From Seohaeicola saemankumensis (GTDB lineage: Bacteria; Pseudomonadota; Alphaproteobacteria; Rhodobacterales; Rhodobacteraceae): a DNA stretch of 64,000 nucleotides. Made by a program: the position numbers and the translations under genes. The DNA lies in contig NZ_JAIUZI010000001.1 in the NCBI RefSeq assembly GCF_020171285.1, positions 717,229-781,228 on the forward strand, in the 5' to 3' direction. Of the stretch, positions 1 to 8,755 are shown in pieces (the stretch's first letter is position 1; every line of letters begins with the position of its first letter). Below the pieces are notes generated by a model. That model made no database searches, was not told the origin of the DNA, and saw nothing but the letters and a program-made list of their open reading frames with translations.

Positions 1-421
1 CCCAGCTGATGCGCTTCCACTCGCCGCCCTCTTTCTTCATCGGGTACTTGAGCCGGCGTTCGCCGTGGGCGTGTTCGCGCACCGATGCGCCCTTGGCGCA
101 ATGGGCGCCGAGGTTGAACGGGCTGTCCCAGCCGGGCTCCTGCCCGATCCAGACGCCGTTCTGCACCTCGGCCACGACGGTACACCCGACGGAACAATGG
201 GTGCAGACGGATTTGACGGTTTCAACCGCGCTGTTGGCGGCTGTCTGCGCCGAGGCCGGCGTTACCGTGCCGCCGGTGGCGGTGATGGCGGCGAGGCCGC
301 CGATGGCCAGGCCCGATCCGCGCAGGAACGCGCGGCGGTCGACGGATGTTTCCGCCACCTGGGACAGGATCGAGGTCCGCTGGGGGCGTCTCGCAACCCC
401 GTTGGTCTTTTTCCTAAGCAT
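1..421 (-). CDS. Formate dehydrogenase, molybdopterin catalytic (alpha) subunit, N-terminal part
   Basis: This gene runs off the left edge, so only the first 140 residues are visible. Reading from the ATG at 421, a twin-arginine signal (S-V-D-R-R-A-F-L, Arg29-Arg30) is followed by a hydrophobic Gly/Ala-rich stretch and an AxA-like cleavage area, so the enzyme should be exported folded by Tat. Next comes the N-terminal [4Fe-4S] site of the bis-MGD oxidoreductase family: Cys73, Cys76, Cys80 and Cys108 (C-x2-C-x3-C-x27-C). Known family members oxidise formate to CO2 and pass electrons to Fe-S and cytochrome subunits. The upstream DUF3305, DUF3306, TorD-like and small Tat genes on the same strand are the usual partners of this enzyme, which is why formate dehydrogenase is preferred over another molybdopterin oxidoreductase. 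Whether the active site uses Cys or Sec cannot be seen here. Confidence 0.88.
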   Translation of the reverse strand, partial: MLRKKTNGVARRPQRTSILSQVAETSVDRRAFLRGSGLAIGGLAAITATGGTVTPASAQTAANSAVETVKSVCTHCSVGCTVVAEVQNGVWIGQEPGWDSPFNLGAHCAKGASVREHAHGERRLKYPMKKEGGEWKRISW

Positions 422-553
422 GTTTTCCTCCCGTGCTGGCCGCATCTCGCGGCTCGCTTGGTACTCTCCACGAAAACCGGCGTCGGGGCGTCACGCAACC
501 GTCGGCCGGGGTCGTCACAGGGTCCGGCGCGGGCGCCGGGCACTGCCGGGCGG

Positions 554-745
554 CTAGAAGCGCGCGCTGTCCAGATAGGCGCGGGTGTGCGCCGTGTCCT
601 GCATCCGGCCGTCATCGACCGGGGTTTCGGACGCCTCGGCCGGGCTGCTGCCGGCCGCAACGGCGGCGACCGCCGCCGGGGCCGCGGTTCCGGCCAGTTT
701 CAGGAAGTCGCGACGGCTGGCGCCGTCCTCCTTTCTCGTAGTCAT
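554..745 (-). CDS. Small Tat-signal protein of the formate dehydrogenase operon (FdhX-like)
   Basis: A 63-residue protein that is little more than a twin-arginine signal (S-R-R-D-F-L-K near residues 10-16), an Ala/Val-rich hydrophobic segment and a short polar tail. Such peptides are known as the formate dehydrogenase region Tat-target family and sit directly before the catalytic subunit gene, as here (132 bases to the next start). The start at 745 is chosen because GAGGAGG lies just upstream; the open frame goes further but has no ribosome site. Its role is unproven. It may help export or assembly of the catalytic subunit, or be a periplasmic subunit. Confidence 0.8.
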   Translation of the reverse strand: MTTRKEDGASRRDFLKLAGTAAPAAVAAVAAGSSPAEASETPVDDGRMQDTAHTRAYLDSARF

Positions 746-837
746 GAGATCCTCCTCATCTCGGGACGTCTCCGGGCGCCGGCATGGCGCCTGGTCTTGT
801 TTTGGGCCCGGCAGGTCATGCTGCCGGGCGGGGCGGA

Positions 838-1458
838 TCATGCCGCCGTCATGCGGAAACCTTCGCGTTCGATTTCCATGAAGGCCCGGCCGGCGGCGCC
901 GACCGAGGCGTAGAAGACCGAGTGCTCGGCCCCCTCAAGATCTGAGTAGAAATGCGCCGCCCAGGGGCTGATGTGGCGCGCCCAGAACGTCTTTTGGTCC
1001 TCGAGCGGGGCGGGGCGGCCAAAGCGGCCGGCGATCAGCCCGGCCATGACCTCCATCAGCGAGGCGATGTTGTCTTCGGGTTCGAACACGTTGGGCGCGC
1101 GGGTGATGCCGCGCGACGCCATGTCGTTGCGCAGCTGCGCCAGCGGTTTTTCGTTGAGAAAGCCGGTCAGGTAATAGCTGGCGTAGGGCAGAAGCTCGCC
1201 CCGGCCCAGCCCGATGAAGAGCGCGTTGAATTCGCGTTCGGCGGCGGCGGGTTTGGTGACCCGTGCCACCCGCGCCAGCGACTGGATCGCCTGACCCAGC
1301 GGCGTGTCGTCGCCCGAAAGCCCCGCGCATTGGTCCAGGATCATCTGATCCGGAGGACCGGCCAGCAGCAGGCCGAGAAAGTTGTAGAAATCCGCGCGCA
1401 GGCGGTCTTCGTCGGCGATCTCGGGTCTGGTGGCGGGCTCTGCGCTGGCTTGGACCAT
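838..1458 (-). CDS. TorD/DmsD-family redox-enzyme maturation chaperone
   Basis: A 206-residue, helix-rich cytoplasmic protein. The N-terminal part (R-x-D-F-Y-N-F-L-G-L-L-L) and the central stretch around residues 95-130 (L-L-P-Y-A-S-Y-Y-L-T-G-F, then E-P-E-D-N-I) match the TorD family, whose members bind Tat signal peptides of molybdoenzymes and hold the apoenzyme until cofactor insertion. The client is most likely the formate dehydrogenase downstream in the same operon. The gene begins 3 bases after the stop of the DUF3306 gene, so the two are probably translationally coupled. Confidence 0.85.
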   Translation of the reverse strand: MVQASAEPATRPEIADEDRLRADFYNFLGLLLAGPPDQMILDQCAGLSGDDTPLGQAIQSLARVARVTKPAAAEREFNALFIGLGRGELLPYASYYLTGFLNEKPLAQLRNDMASRGITRAPNVFEPEDNIASLMEVMAGLIAGRFGRPAPLEDQKTFWARHISPWAAHFYSDLEGAEHSVFYASVGAAGRAFMEIEREGFRMTAA

Positions 1459-1461
1459 GGG

Positions 1462-2133
1462 TTATCCTTCGAAAGAGAAGCGCATCCGCCGGGGCGGAGG
1501 TGTTGCGGGGGCGGCGTCGATGCCGGGTGCCTGGGTCTGGGTCTGGGCATCGGCCTGAACGGTGGGCGCGTCGTCCGGGTCCGGCGCTTCGGGCCAGGGC
1601 GAGACGCCGTCGGGTTCGTTATCCTCGGCCGGGGCGGAGGTGGTGCCGCAGGGCGGGGTATCGGCATCGTCGGCGGGCGGGGCGAGTACGTCCTCGTCCC
1701 CTTCGCGACCGGCGGCTTCGGCCTGGCGGGCCATTTCCTCGACATGGGCCATCATCCCCTTGCCGACCTGATAGGCGGTCTGAAGGTTGCCCAGCAGCAT
1801 CGAGGGATCGTTGAAATCCTCGCCGTAGTCGACCAACCCGTCGAGATTGGCCAGCGCCGGGTTCAGCCGCCACAGTTTGCGCAGGGCGCGGCGGCGCAGG
1901 CGGTCGGGCACGGCGCGGGCCATGAAGCCGGTGATATCGTCGCCCGGTTGCAGGCTGTCTGGATCGGGCAGGTTCAGTTCGGCCAGGATCTCGTCGTCGG
2001 GGCGCTCTTCGAGGGCGGCCTGTTCCTGCTGCAGGGCAGCGGCGGCAGCAGCCTGTTCCTCGGCCTGTTGTTCGGCCAGAACGGCGGCCTTGCGGCGGGC
2101 CCAGAAATCGCCTGTTTCCGGTGTCCGGGTCAT
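1462..2133 (-). CDS. DUF3306 domain protein
   Basis: A 223-residue protein. It opens with a conserved F-W-x-R-R-K motif (residues 10-15), then an Ala/Glu/Gln-rich predicted coiled region. The conserved core runs around residues 60-120 (R-R-A-L-R-K-L-W, then D-G-L-V-D-Y-G-E-D-F). The tail is a low-complexity acidic, Pro/Asp-rich stretch with no obvious fold. DUF3306 genes are known almost only next to DUF3305 and Tat-exported formate dehydrogenases, which suggests an assembly role, but no biochemical function is established. The start overlaps the DUF3305 stop by 4 bases (ATGA). Confidence 0.82.
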   Translation of the reverse strand: MTRTPETGDFWARRKAAVLAEQQAEEQAAAAAALQQEQAALEERPDDEILAELNLPDPDSLQPGDDITGFMARAVPDRLRRRALRKLWRLNPALANLDGLVDYGEDFNDPSMLLGNLQTAYQVGKGMMAHVEEMARQAEAAGREGDEDVLAPPADDADTPPCGTTSAPAEDNEPDGVSPWPEAPDPDDAPTVQADAQTQTQAPGIDAAPATPPPRRMRFSFEG

Positions 2134-2699
2134 TGCACGACCCTCCGCGCGCGCGGCGCCGGGGCGCGGTAGACGTCGGTGTCCTGCCGGATGCGGGCAT
2201 CGCCGATGCCGTCCTGTTGCAGGTCGATCCGCTTTTTGTCGCGGCGGCGTTTCTTGAATTCCTCGTGCTGGTGATGGGCCAGGGCAAAGTCGCGGACCCA
2301 GGCGATCAGGCCGGCCGGCATCGGGATCTTTTCAACAATGTCCTCGCCGTTGTCGGCGTAATCCTGCCCCTCGTAGGGGGACACGGTGACCAGCACCGCC
2401 TCGGGCGGGGCACCGGCGCCGTTCTCGTCGCGCATCACCAGGTAGACCGAGGGGATGGCATCGGTGAGGTTCGCCAGGTAAGCCTCTGTATCGGATGAAT
2501 AAAGCGTCAGGGGCAGGGTGGCGGCGTGGTATTCGATGGCGTCACCTTCGCGGCGCATTTCCGACCAGTCGGCAGAACCTGCGCCCGGCAGCACGGCGAC
2601 GGCGGTCCAGTTCCACTTGACCCAGCGGGTCACGCCCGGCGTGCGCCGGACAACCACCCCCAATGGGATCTCGATCTGAGATGCGCCGTTGTTCGTCAC
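2130..2699 (-). CDS. DUF3305 domain protein
   Basis: A 189-residue protein of the DUF3305 family, the standard first gene of this formate dehydrogenase operon type. It shows V-V-V-R-R-T-P-G-V-T-R-W near the N terminus and W-V-R-D-F-x-x-x-H-H at about two thirds of its length; the C terminus is basic. The start is taken as GTG at 2699, because GGGAGG lies 5 bases before it on the minus strand. Another in-frame GTG at 2723 would add 8 residues but lacks a ribosome site. The function is unknown. It shares a divergent control region with the Fe-S protein gene at 2900. Confidence 0.82.
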   Translation of the reverse strand: MTNNGASQIEIPLGVVVRRTPGVTRWVKWNWTAVAVLPGAGSADWSEMRREGDAIEYHAATLPLTLYSSDTEAYLANLTDAIPSVYLVMRDENGAGAPPEAVLVTVSPYEGQDYADNGEDIVEKIPMPAGLIAWVRDFALAHHQHEEFKKRRRDKKRIDLQQDGIGDARIRQDTDVYRAPAPRARRVVQ

Positions 2700-2899
2700 C
2701 CATTCCTCCCAGGTCTCCCCCACGGCGGGCGGTGACGCGCCTGCCGTGAGGTCACTATGAAACAGATATGTCCATCCGCCAAGTCTTATGGCGCAAATTG
2801 CCTAGATTTCTTGACCAATATCGCAAAGCGGGTTTTGCTGTGCGGAAAGATGGACCCCGGCAAACCGCCGGGACGGTCAAGGAAAATGCGGGAGGAATG
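2700..2899. promoter_or_regulatory. Divergent control region between the formate dehydrogenase operon and the Fe-S protein gene
   Basis: About 200 bases separate the start of the minus-strand operon from the plus-strand start at 2900. The middle part (2755-2830) is clearly more AT-rich than the flanking coding sequence, as expected for back-to-back promoters. I could not assign -35/-10 boxes or a sigma-54 or FNR-type site with confidence. Confidence 0.45.
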
Positions 2900-4855
2900 A
2901 TGGGTAAGTCCCTGATTTTATGCGATTGCTGTGGGTCTCAGGAAATCGACGCCGCGTCGTTTTCGACGGTCGAGGGGCTGTCCTGTTCGAAGGTGCATAC
3001 GGCTTTGTGCACCCGGCAGGCTGACGTTGCCGCCGCCGCGATTGCCGCCGGCGAAGCGATCATCGCCTGCGGGCAGGAGCAGCCGGTCTTTGACGAGCTG
3101 GCCGCCGAGATCGGCGCCGAGCCGCCGCAGTACCTGGATCTGCGGGACCGGGCCGGGTGGTCGGATCAGGGCGCAATGGCGGGGGCGAAGATGGCGGCGC
3201 TGGCGGCCGAGGCGCTGCTGCCGCTGCCGCCGACACCTGCGGTTGATGTAATATCGGAGGGGGTCTGTCTGATCGCCGGGCCTGGCGAGGTGGCGGTGGC
3301 GCTGGCCCGGCAACTGGCCGGGGCGCTGACGGTGACGGTGCTGATCACCGACGAGGCCGAGCCGCCCGAGACCCGAGACTTTGACGTGGTGCGCGGGCGG
3401 GTGCGGTCGCTGTCCGGGGCGCTGGGCGGGTTCGAGCTGCGGCTGGACGGGTTGCAGACGGTGGTGCCGGGCGGCCGGGGCGGTTTTGCCATGACACCGC
3501 CGCAGGACGGGGCGCAGTCGGCCTGTGATATCGTGGTGGATGTGACGGGCGGCGTGCCGATGGTGCCCGCGCCGGAAAAGCGCGAGGGATACCTGCGCGC
3601 CGATCCGCGTGACCCGCTGGCGGTGGCGGCGCTGGCGCTGGAGGCGGTGCAGCTGACCGGAACCTTTGAGAAACCGCTCTATGTCAAGCTGGACGACAGC
3701 CTGTGCGCCCATTCGCGGGCGCGGCAGGCGGGCTGTTCCAACTGTCTGGACATCTGCCCCACCGGGGCGATTTCGCCGGCGGGCGACCATGTGGCGATTG
3801 ACCCGATGGTCTGTGCCGGCTGCGGATCCTGCGCGGCGCTGTGCCCGTCGACGGCGATCACCTATCAGGCGCCCGATTTCCGCTATGGGGTCATGCGGAT
3901 GCGGACGCTGGCGCAGGCCTATCGCGCGGTGGATGGCGGCGCGCCGCGTCTGCTGGTGCATGATGCCCATGGCGCCGAGATGATCCGGCTGGCGGCCCGG
4001 TTCGGGCGCGGGCTGCCGGCCGATGTGATCCCGATGGAGGTCTCTGCGCTGTCCGGGTTCGGGCATGCCGAGATGGTGTCGTCTCTGGCGGTGGGCTTTG
4101 CGCGGGCCGATGTGCTGCTGGCGCCGAGGACGGAGCGGGCGGCGCTGGAGCGCGAGCTGGAACTGGCGCAAGCGCTGGCGGGGGCGGGGCGGCTGGATCT
4201 GCTGGATGAGGCGGACCCGGATGCGCTGATGGACCGGCTTTACGAGGCGGCAGCGCCTGCCGCGCCGGGCCGGGCGATCCTGCCGATGGGCAACCGCCGG
4301 CAGGCGGCGCGGATGGCGGCGCAGGCGCTGAACCCTGACGTGGAGGCGCCGCTGCCGCTGCCCGATGGCGCGCCCTATGGTGCGGTTTTGGTGAATACCG
4401 ATGCCTGCACACTGTGCCTGAGCTGTGTGTCGCTGTGCCCCTCGGGCGCATTGGTGGACAATCCCGACATGCCGCAGCTGCGGTTTCAGGAAGAAGCCTG
4501 TCTGCAATGCGGGATCTGTGCCCGGATCTGCCCGGAGGATGCCATCGCGTTGCGGCCGCAGATGGACCTGAGCGACGCGGCCCTGACGCAGGTCGTGCTG
4601 AACGAGGAGGAGCCGTTTCTCTGCGTCGAATGCGGCACGCCTTTTGGCGTGAAATCGACCGTCGAGCGGATCATGGAAAAGCTGGCCGGCAATCACGAGA
4701 TGTTCGCCACCAGCGAGGCGGCGCGCATGATCGCGATGTGCGATGACTGTCGGGTGAACGCCCAATTCCACAGCCAGAACGCCCCCTTTGCCGCCGATCC
4801 CAAGCCGCGGGTGCGCACCACCGAGGACTATCTGTCAAAGCGTCGGGATCACTGA
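2900..4855 (+). CDS. Polyferredoxin-like 4Fe-4S protein linked to formate dehydrogenase
   Basis: A 651-residue soluble protein. It has a Cys-rich N terminus (Cys8, Cys10, Cys11), a middle with two [4Fe-4S] sites (Cys269/279/282/286 and Cys315/318/321/325), a second ferredoxin pair (Cys503/506/509/513 and Cys534/537/540/544), and a C-terminal zinc-ribbon-like motif (C-V-E-C at 585-588, C-D-D-C at 614-617). Four cubane clusters in one chain, with no membrane segment, suggest an electron relay or a cofactor-assembly scaffold. Proteins of this type sit opposite the DUF3305/DUF3306 formate dehydrogenase operon. The start at 2900 is preferred: two ATGs stand in tandem (2897, 2900) behind GGAGG at 2891-2895, and only the second has workable spacing. 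Its 3' end overlaps the convergent cytochrome gene by 7 bases. Confidence 0.85.
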   Translation: MGKSLILCDCCGSQEIDAASFSTVEGLSCSKVHTALCTRQADVAAAAIAAGEAIIACGQEQPVFDELAAEIGAEPPQYLDLRDRAGWSDQGAMAGAKMAALAAEALLPLPPTPAVDVISEGVCLIAGPGEVAVALARQLAGALTVTVLITDEAEPPETRDFDVVRGRVRSLSGALGGFELRLDGLQTVVPGGRGGFAMTPPQDGAQSACDIVVDVTGGVPMVPAPEKREGYLRADPRDPLAVAALALEAVQLTGTFEKPLYVKLDDSLCAHSRARQAGCSNCLDICPTGAISPAGDHVAIDPMVCAGCGSCAALCPSTAITYQAPDFRYGVMRMRTLAQAYRAVDGGAPRLLVHDAHGAEMIRLAARFGRGLPADVIPMEVSALSGFGHAEMVSSLAVGFARADVLLAPRTERAALERELELAQALAGAGRLDLLDEADPDALMDRLYEAAAPAAPGRAILPMGNRRQAARMAAQALNPDVEAPLPLPDGAPYGAVLVNTDACTLCLSCVSLCPSGALVDNPDMPQLRFQEEACLQCGICARICPEDAIALRPQMDLSDAALTQVVLNEEEPFLCVECGTPFGVKSTVERIMEKLAGNHEMFATSEAARMIAMCDDCRVNAQFHSQNAPFAADPKPRVRTTEDYLSKRRDH

Positions 4856-5577
4856 TGCTGCAGTGGTTCGCCAAGATCGGCGGCGGCGGTGGCCGAGACG
4901 AAGGCCAGGATCGCCTCCAGATCGTCCAGCGTGATCGAAACAGGCACGATTGGCGGCGGGCGTTCGGGGTCGAACGGCGGGGTGACGCCGGTGACCTGGG
5001 TAAAGGCGGGATGCGGATTGAGCACGTAGAACTGCTGGAACCGGTCGTTCCAGTCGACCAGCGCACGCAGCACGGCAAAGGACGGCGTCGAGCCGAGCCC
5101 GCCCATGCGGTTTTCGGGGCCGACCACGTGGCAGCGGCCGCAATGGGTCAGCGACAGCGTGGCGCCGCGCGCGGCGTCGCCGTCGAAGCTGGGCGCGGTG
5201 TCGGCGATCACGGTGTCGAATTGCGCGGTGAACGGGTCGCCGTCGGCGGGCGTGAAGCTTTCGACCGTGCGTTTGCCGATGTCCGACAGCAGCCAGTCGC
5301 GAAACCGCTGCTGGCGGGGATCGTCGCCTGTCCGCAGGTGATAGACCCGGCCCGCGCGGCCGAACACCGGGTCGCCGGGCGGTTCGGGGGCCAGCCGCAT
5401 CGGGCCGGCTTCGTCGGGAACGACACGAACCCCGGTCTTGAGAGAAAAGCGTGGCAGCATATGTTTCAGCAGGCCACTTGCGGTGATGTCGCCCGGTGCG
5501 GCCAGACCAAGCGGCCCCTCGGCGACAGAAGGGCTGGCGGCCAGCAGCAGGCTCAGGCACAAAAGGGCAGCTCGCAT
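4849..5577 (-). CDS. Mono-haem c-type cytochrome
   Basis: A 242-residue exported protein: an N-terminal signal peptide (about residues 1-19, ending S-V-A-E), about 120 residues of uncertain fold, then one haem c site C-G-R-C-H (Cys146, Cys149, His150) followed by roughly 90 residues. The haem lies in the C-terminal half, so the N-terminal part is a separate domain rather than part of a compact cytochrome. A periplasmic electron carrier next to a Tat-exported formate dehydrogenase is a natural partner, but the gene is on its own, convergent with the Fe-S protein gene and divergent from the DUF6494 gene, so the link is inferred. No close family is recognised. Confidence 0.78.
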   Translation of the reverse strand: MRAALLCLSLLLAASPSVAEGPLGLAAPGDITASGLLKHMLPRFSLKTGVRVVPDEAGPMRLAPEPPGDPVFGRAGRVYHLRTGDDPRQQRFRDWLLSDIGKRTVESFTPADGDPFTAQFDTVIADTAPSFDGDAARGATLSLTHCGRCHVVGPENRMGGLGSTPSFAVLRALVDWNDRFQQFYVLNPHPAFTQVTGVTPPFDPERPPPIVPVSITLDDLEAILAFVSATAAADLGEPLQHQ

Positions 5578-5647
5578 GGCCAGAAGCCTAGATCGGACGG
5601 CAGGCCTGCGTCAAATGAACAAAATGATGAGCGGAGAACAGCAGATC

Positions 5648-5838
5648 ATGAGCGACGCGTACAACATGTCGATTCGCAAGTTCCTGAAACAGGTGGGCGT
5701 CACCAGCCAGAGCGCGATCGAAGACGCGCTGCGATCTGCCGGGGCGGACGGTGAGAGCTATAGCGCCCGGATGGTGCTGACCATCGATGGGCTGGACGTT
5801 GAACATGTGATCGAGGGCACCATCGGGAGCCGCGGGGA

Positions 5839-5842
<4 letters not shown>
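5648..5842 (+). CDS. DUF6494 family small protein
   Basis: A 64-residue protein with the family signature N-M-S-I-R-K-F-L-K-Q-V-G-V-T-S-Q in its first third. The start at 5648 follows GGAGA at 5633-5637; upstream in-frame ATGs at 5624 and 5627 are possible but would add residues absent from the family pattern. Its last codons overlap the Mrp-type ATPase start by 4 bases, which implies coupled translation. The function is unknown. The stable association with Mrp and formate dehydrogenase genes points to metal-cofactor assembly (inference). Confidence 0.78.
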
Positions 5843-6896
<1,054 letters not shown>

Positions 6897-6900
<4 letters not shown>

Positions 6901-7607
6901 CGCAGACGCCCAGCTTTCCGCCGCTGCTGCAAGGCGAGGCGGTGAGCGGCTCAACCGATCCGTTCGACAAGGCCCGCGCGCTGGCCGCGCTGGGCTGTGA
7001 CGGCGGTACGGTGGTCTATGCCCCGCAGATGGACCGGCTGCGGGCGGCGATGGTCTTTGCCCCCGATGTGGCGCTGGAAGAGGCGATGGCGATGCTGCCG
7101 GTCTGCGGTATCGGGTTCCAGAACGCGCTGGGGGCGCTGGCGCCGCCGGAAGTGGCGGTGCACCTGAGCTGGGACGGGGCGATCTTTGTCAACGGCGCGC
7201 GCTGCGGCGGGCTGCGCGCTGCGGCCTCGGGTCGCGCCCCCGACCAGGTGCCGGACTGGCTGGTGATCGGGCTCGACGTGCCGTTCCTGTGGTCGGACGC
7301 GGCGCCGGGGGAAAACCCGGGCGTGACGGTTCTGGCCGAGGAGGGGTGCGCCGAACTGACCCCGCCGCAGGTGCTGGAGGCCTGGGCGCGTCACACGCTG
7401 GTCTGGATCAACCGCTGGGACGACGAAGGCAACGGCCCGGTCCACGCCGAATGGATGGGGTTGCTGCGCGATGTCGGCGAAAAGATCGACCAGGGCGGGC
7501 ATGACGGCACCTTTCTGGGCGTCGACGACCGGTTCGGCATGCTGATCCGCGATTCCGAAACAACCCATCTGCTTCCCATGTCCAGCCTGCTGCAGGAGAC
7601 GCCATGA
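6897..7607 (+). CDS. Biotin/lipoate protein ligase-like protein (DUF4444)
   Basis: A 236-residue cytoplasmic protein that resembles the biotin/lipoate ligase fold at its N terminus (residues 15-130, with the core strand V-H-L-S-W-D-G-A-I-F-V-N-G-A-R-C-G-G-L-R, where true ligases have the acyl-AMP-binding Gly-Lys element). It ends in the DUF4444 tail. The Lys of the GRK-type catalytic motif is not apparent; G-G-L-R stands where ligases usually have G-G-I-L/K. It may therefore bind rather than activate an acyl cofactor. It overlaps both neighbours by 4 bases. The function in this operon is unknown. Confidence 0.75.
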
Positions 7608-8083
7608 ACCTCGCCCGTGCCATCCACTTTGACGAAAGCGATATGCAGGTGTTTCATTCCCCCGCCCGGACCGGGGAATGGTGCATCGCGGGCGGTTTCG
7701 AATTTTCGAACTGGACCGAGGCCGATCTGGCCGGAAAGGCACGTCAGGCCTTTGCCAATGGCTGGCTCGGGGTCGAGACCTTTGGCCGGGTCACCTTTGT
7801 CGCCGTTACCCCGGTGACGCCCGCCGAACGGGCGGAGCTGGAAACCGCGCTGGCGCATCATTTTGTGACGCTTTACGGCGCCCCTTCGGTCGAGGCCGCG
7901 CGCGGTGTCGCCGCCGGGGAAATCGCCCATATGGCCGAATTGTGCGATGGCCACGACATGAACACCCTGCTGACGGTCGCGCGGGAGCTGACCCCGGCCG
8001 GTGTCCGCGAAAGCTTTCGCGTGATCGAGGCCGATGCCGCCGATCTGGAACAGCTGGCGGTGCATTTCGACCCCGACGCCTGA
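7604..8083 (+). CDS. DUF6505 family protein
   Basis: A 159-residue soluble protein, the last gene of the overlapping DUF6494-Mrp-DUF4444 run. It begins N-L-A-R-A-I-H-F-D-E-S-D and contains two conserved acidic/aromatic stretches (G-E-W-C-I-A-G-G-F-E-F near residue 25, and A-H-M-A-E-L-C-D-G-H-D near residue 107). There is no signal peptide, membrane segment or catalytic motif that I recognise. The DUF6505 label is given from the sequence pattern and context; the function is unknown. Confidence 0.72.
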   Translation: MNLARAIHFDESDMQVFHSPARTGEWCIAGGFEFSNWTEADLAGKARQAFANGWLGVETFGRVTFVAVTPVTPAERAELETALAHHFVTLYGAPSVEAARGVAAGEIAHMAELCDGHDMNTLLTVARELTPAGVRESFRVIEADAADLEQLAVHFDPDA

Positions 8084-8182
8084 ACGCCGGTTCGATCTGG
8101 GGCGGGTGTTTCGGGTCGGACAGAGGCCAGGGGCGTCTTGCTTGTTATCGATATCAGGCCCGAAGGGGGGGGCGGGACCGGA

Positions 8183-8683
8183 TCACTCCAGCCCGGCAAA
8201 GCCGCCGTATTGTCCGCGTTTGAACATCAGCCCCAGGCCGGGCCGGTGGGTGGCGTGCAGGACTTCGCCCACGACGATGGAGTGATCGCCCCCGTCATGC
8301 ACGGCGCGCGCGACGCAGTCGAACCGCGCCAGGCAACCGTCCAGATGCGGGACGCCATCCTGACCGGCGTGCCAGTTGACATGATCGAACCCGTTGCCGG
8401 TGCGGGAAAAATGCACGGCCAGTTCCTGCTGCGTTTCGCCCATGACGTGAATGGCATAGCGCGGTGCGGCGGCGAACACTGGGTGCCGGGCCGAGGCCTT
8501 GGCCGGGCACCACAGCACCAGCGGCGGATCGAGCGAGACAGAGGCGAAGGAATTCACCGTCATGCCCAGCGGCTGATCCTCGTGCAGGGTGGTGACCACG
8601 GTCACGCCGGTGCCATAGCATCCCAGCGCGTCGCGAAAGGCGCGGATCGTCTCGGGTCCGGGTTTGAAGCTTGAAACAGACAT
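8183..8683 (-). CDS. Flavin reductase family protein (HpaC-like)
   Basis: A 166-residue protein of the FMN-binding split-barrel flavin reductases. The FMN-binding strand pattern is clear: T-G-V-T-V-V-T-T near residue 25, then G-M-T-V-N-S-F-A-S-V-S-L-D-P-P-L-V near residue 40, and G-D-H-S-I-V-V-G-E-V near residue 133. Family members reduce free FMN or FAD with NAD(P)H for a partner monooxygenase. No monooxygenase is adjacent, so the partner is unknown. The start at 8683 is preferred over the longer frame because the family pattern begins there. It lies 72 bases downstream of the exonuclease gene and may be the tail of that operon. Confidence 0.85.
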   Translation of the reverse strand: MSVSSFKPGPETIRAFRDALGCYGTGVTVVTTLHEDQPLGMTVNSFASVSLDPPLVLWCPAKASARHPVFAAAPRYAIHVMGETQQELAVHFSRTGNGFDHVNWHAGQDGVPHLDGCLARFDCVARAVHDGGDHSIVVGEVLHATHRPGLGLMFKRGQYGGFAGLE

Positions 8684-8755
8684 ATCACGTGCGCCTTTGC
8701 ATCCGGACCTCAGGTGCCACGGCTGGCGCCGATTGTCCATGCCCGCCCGGCCGGC

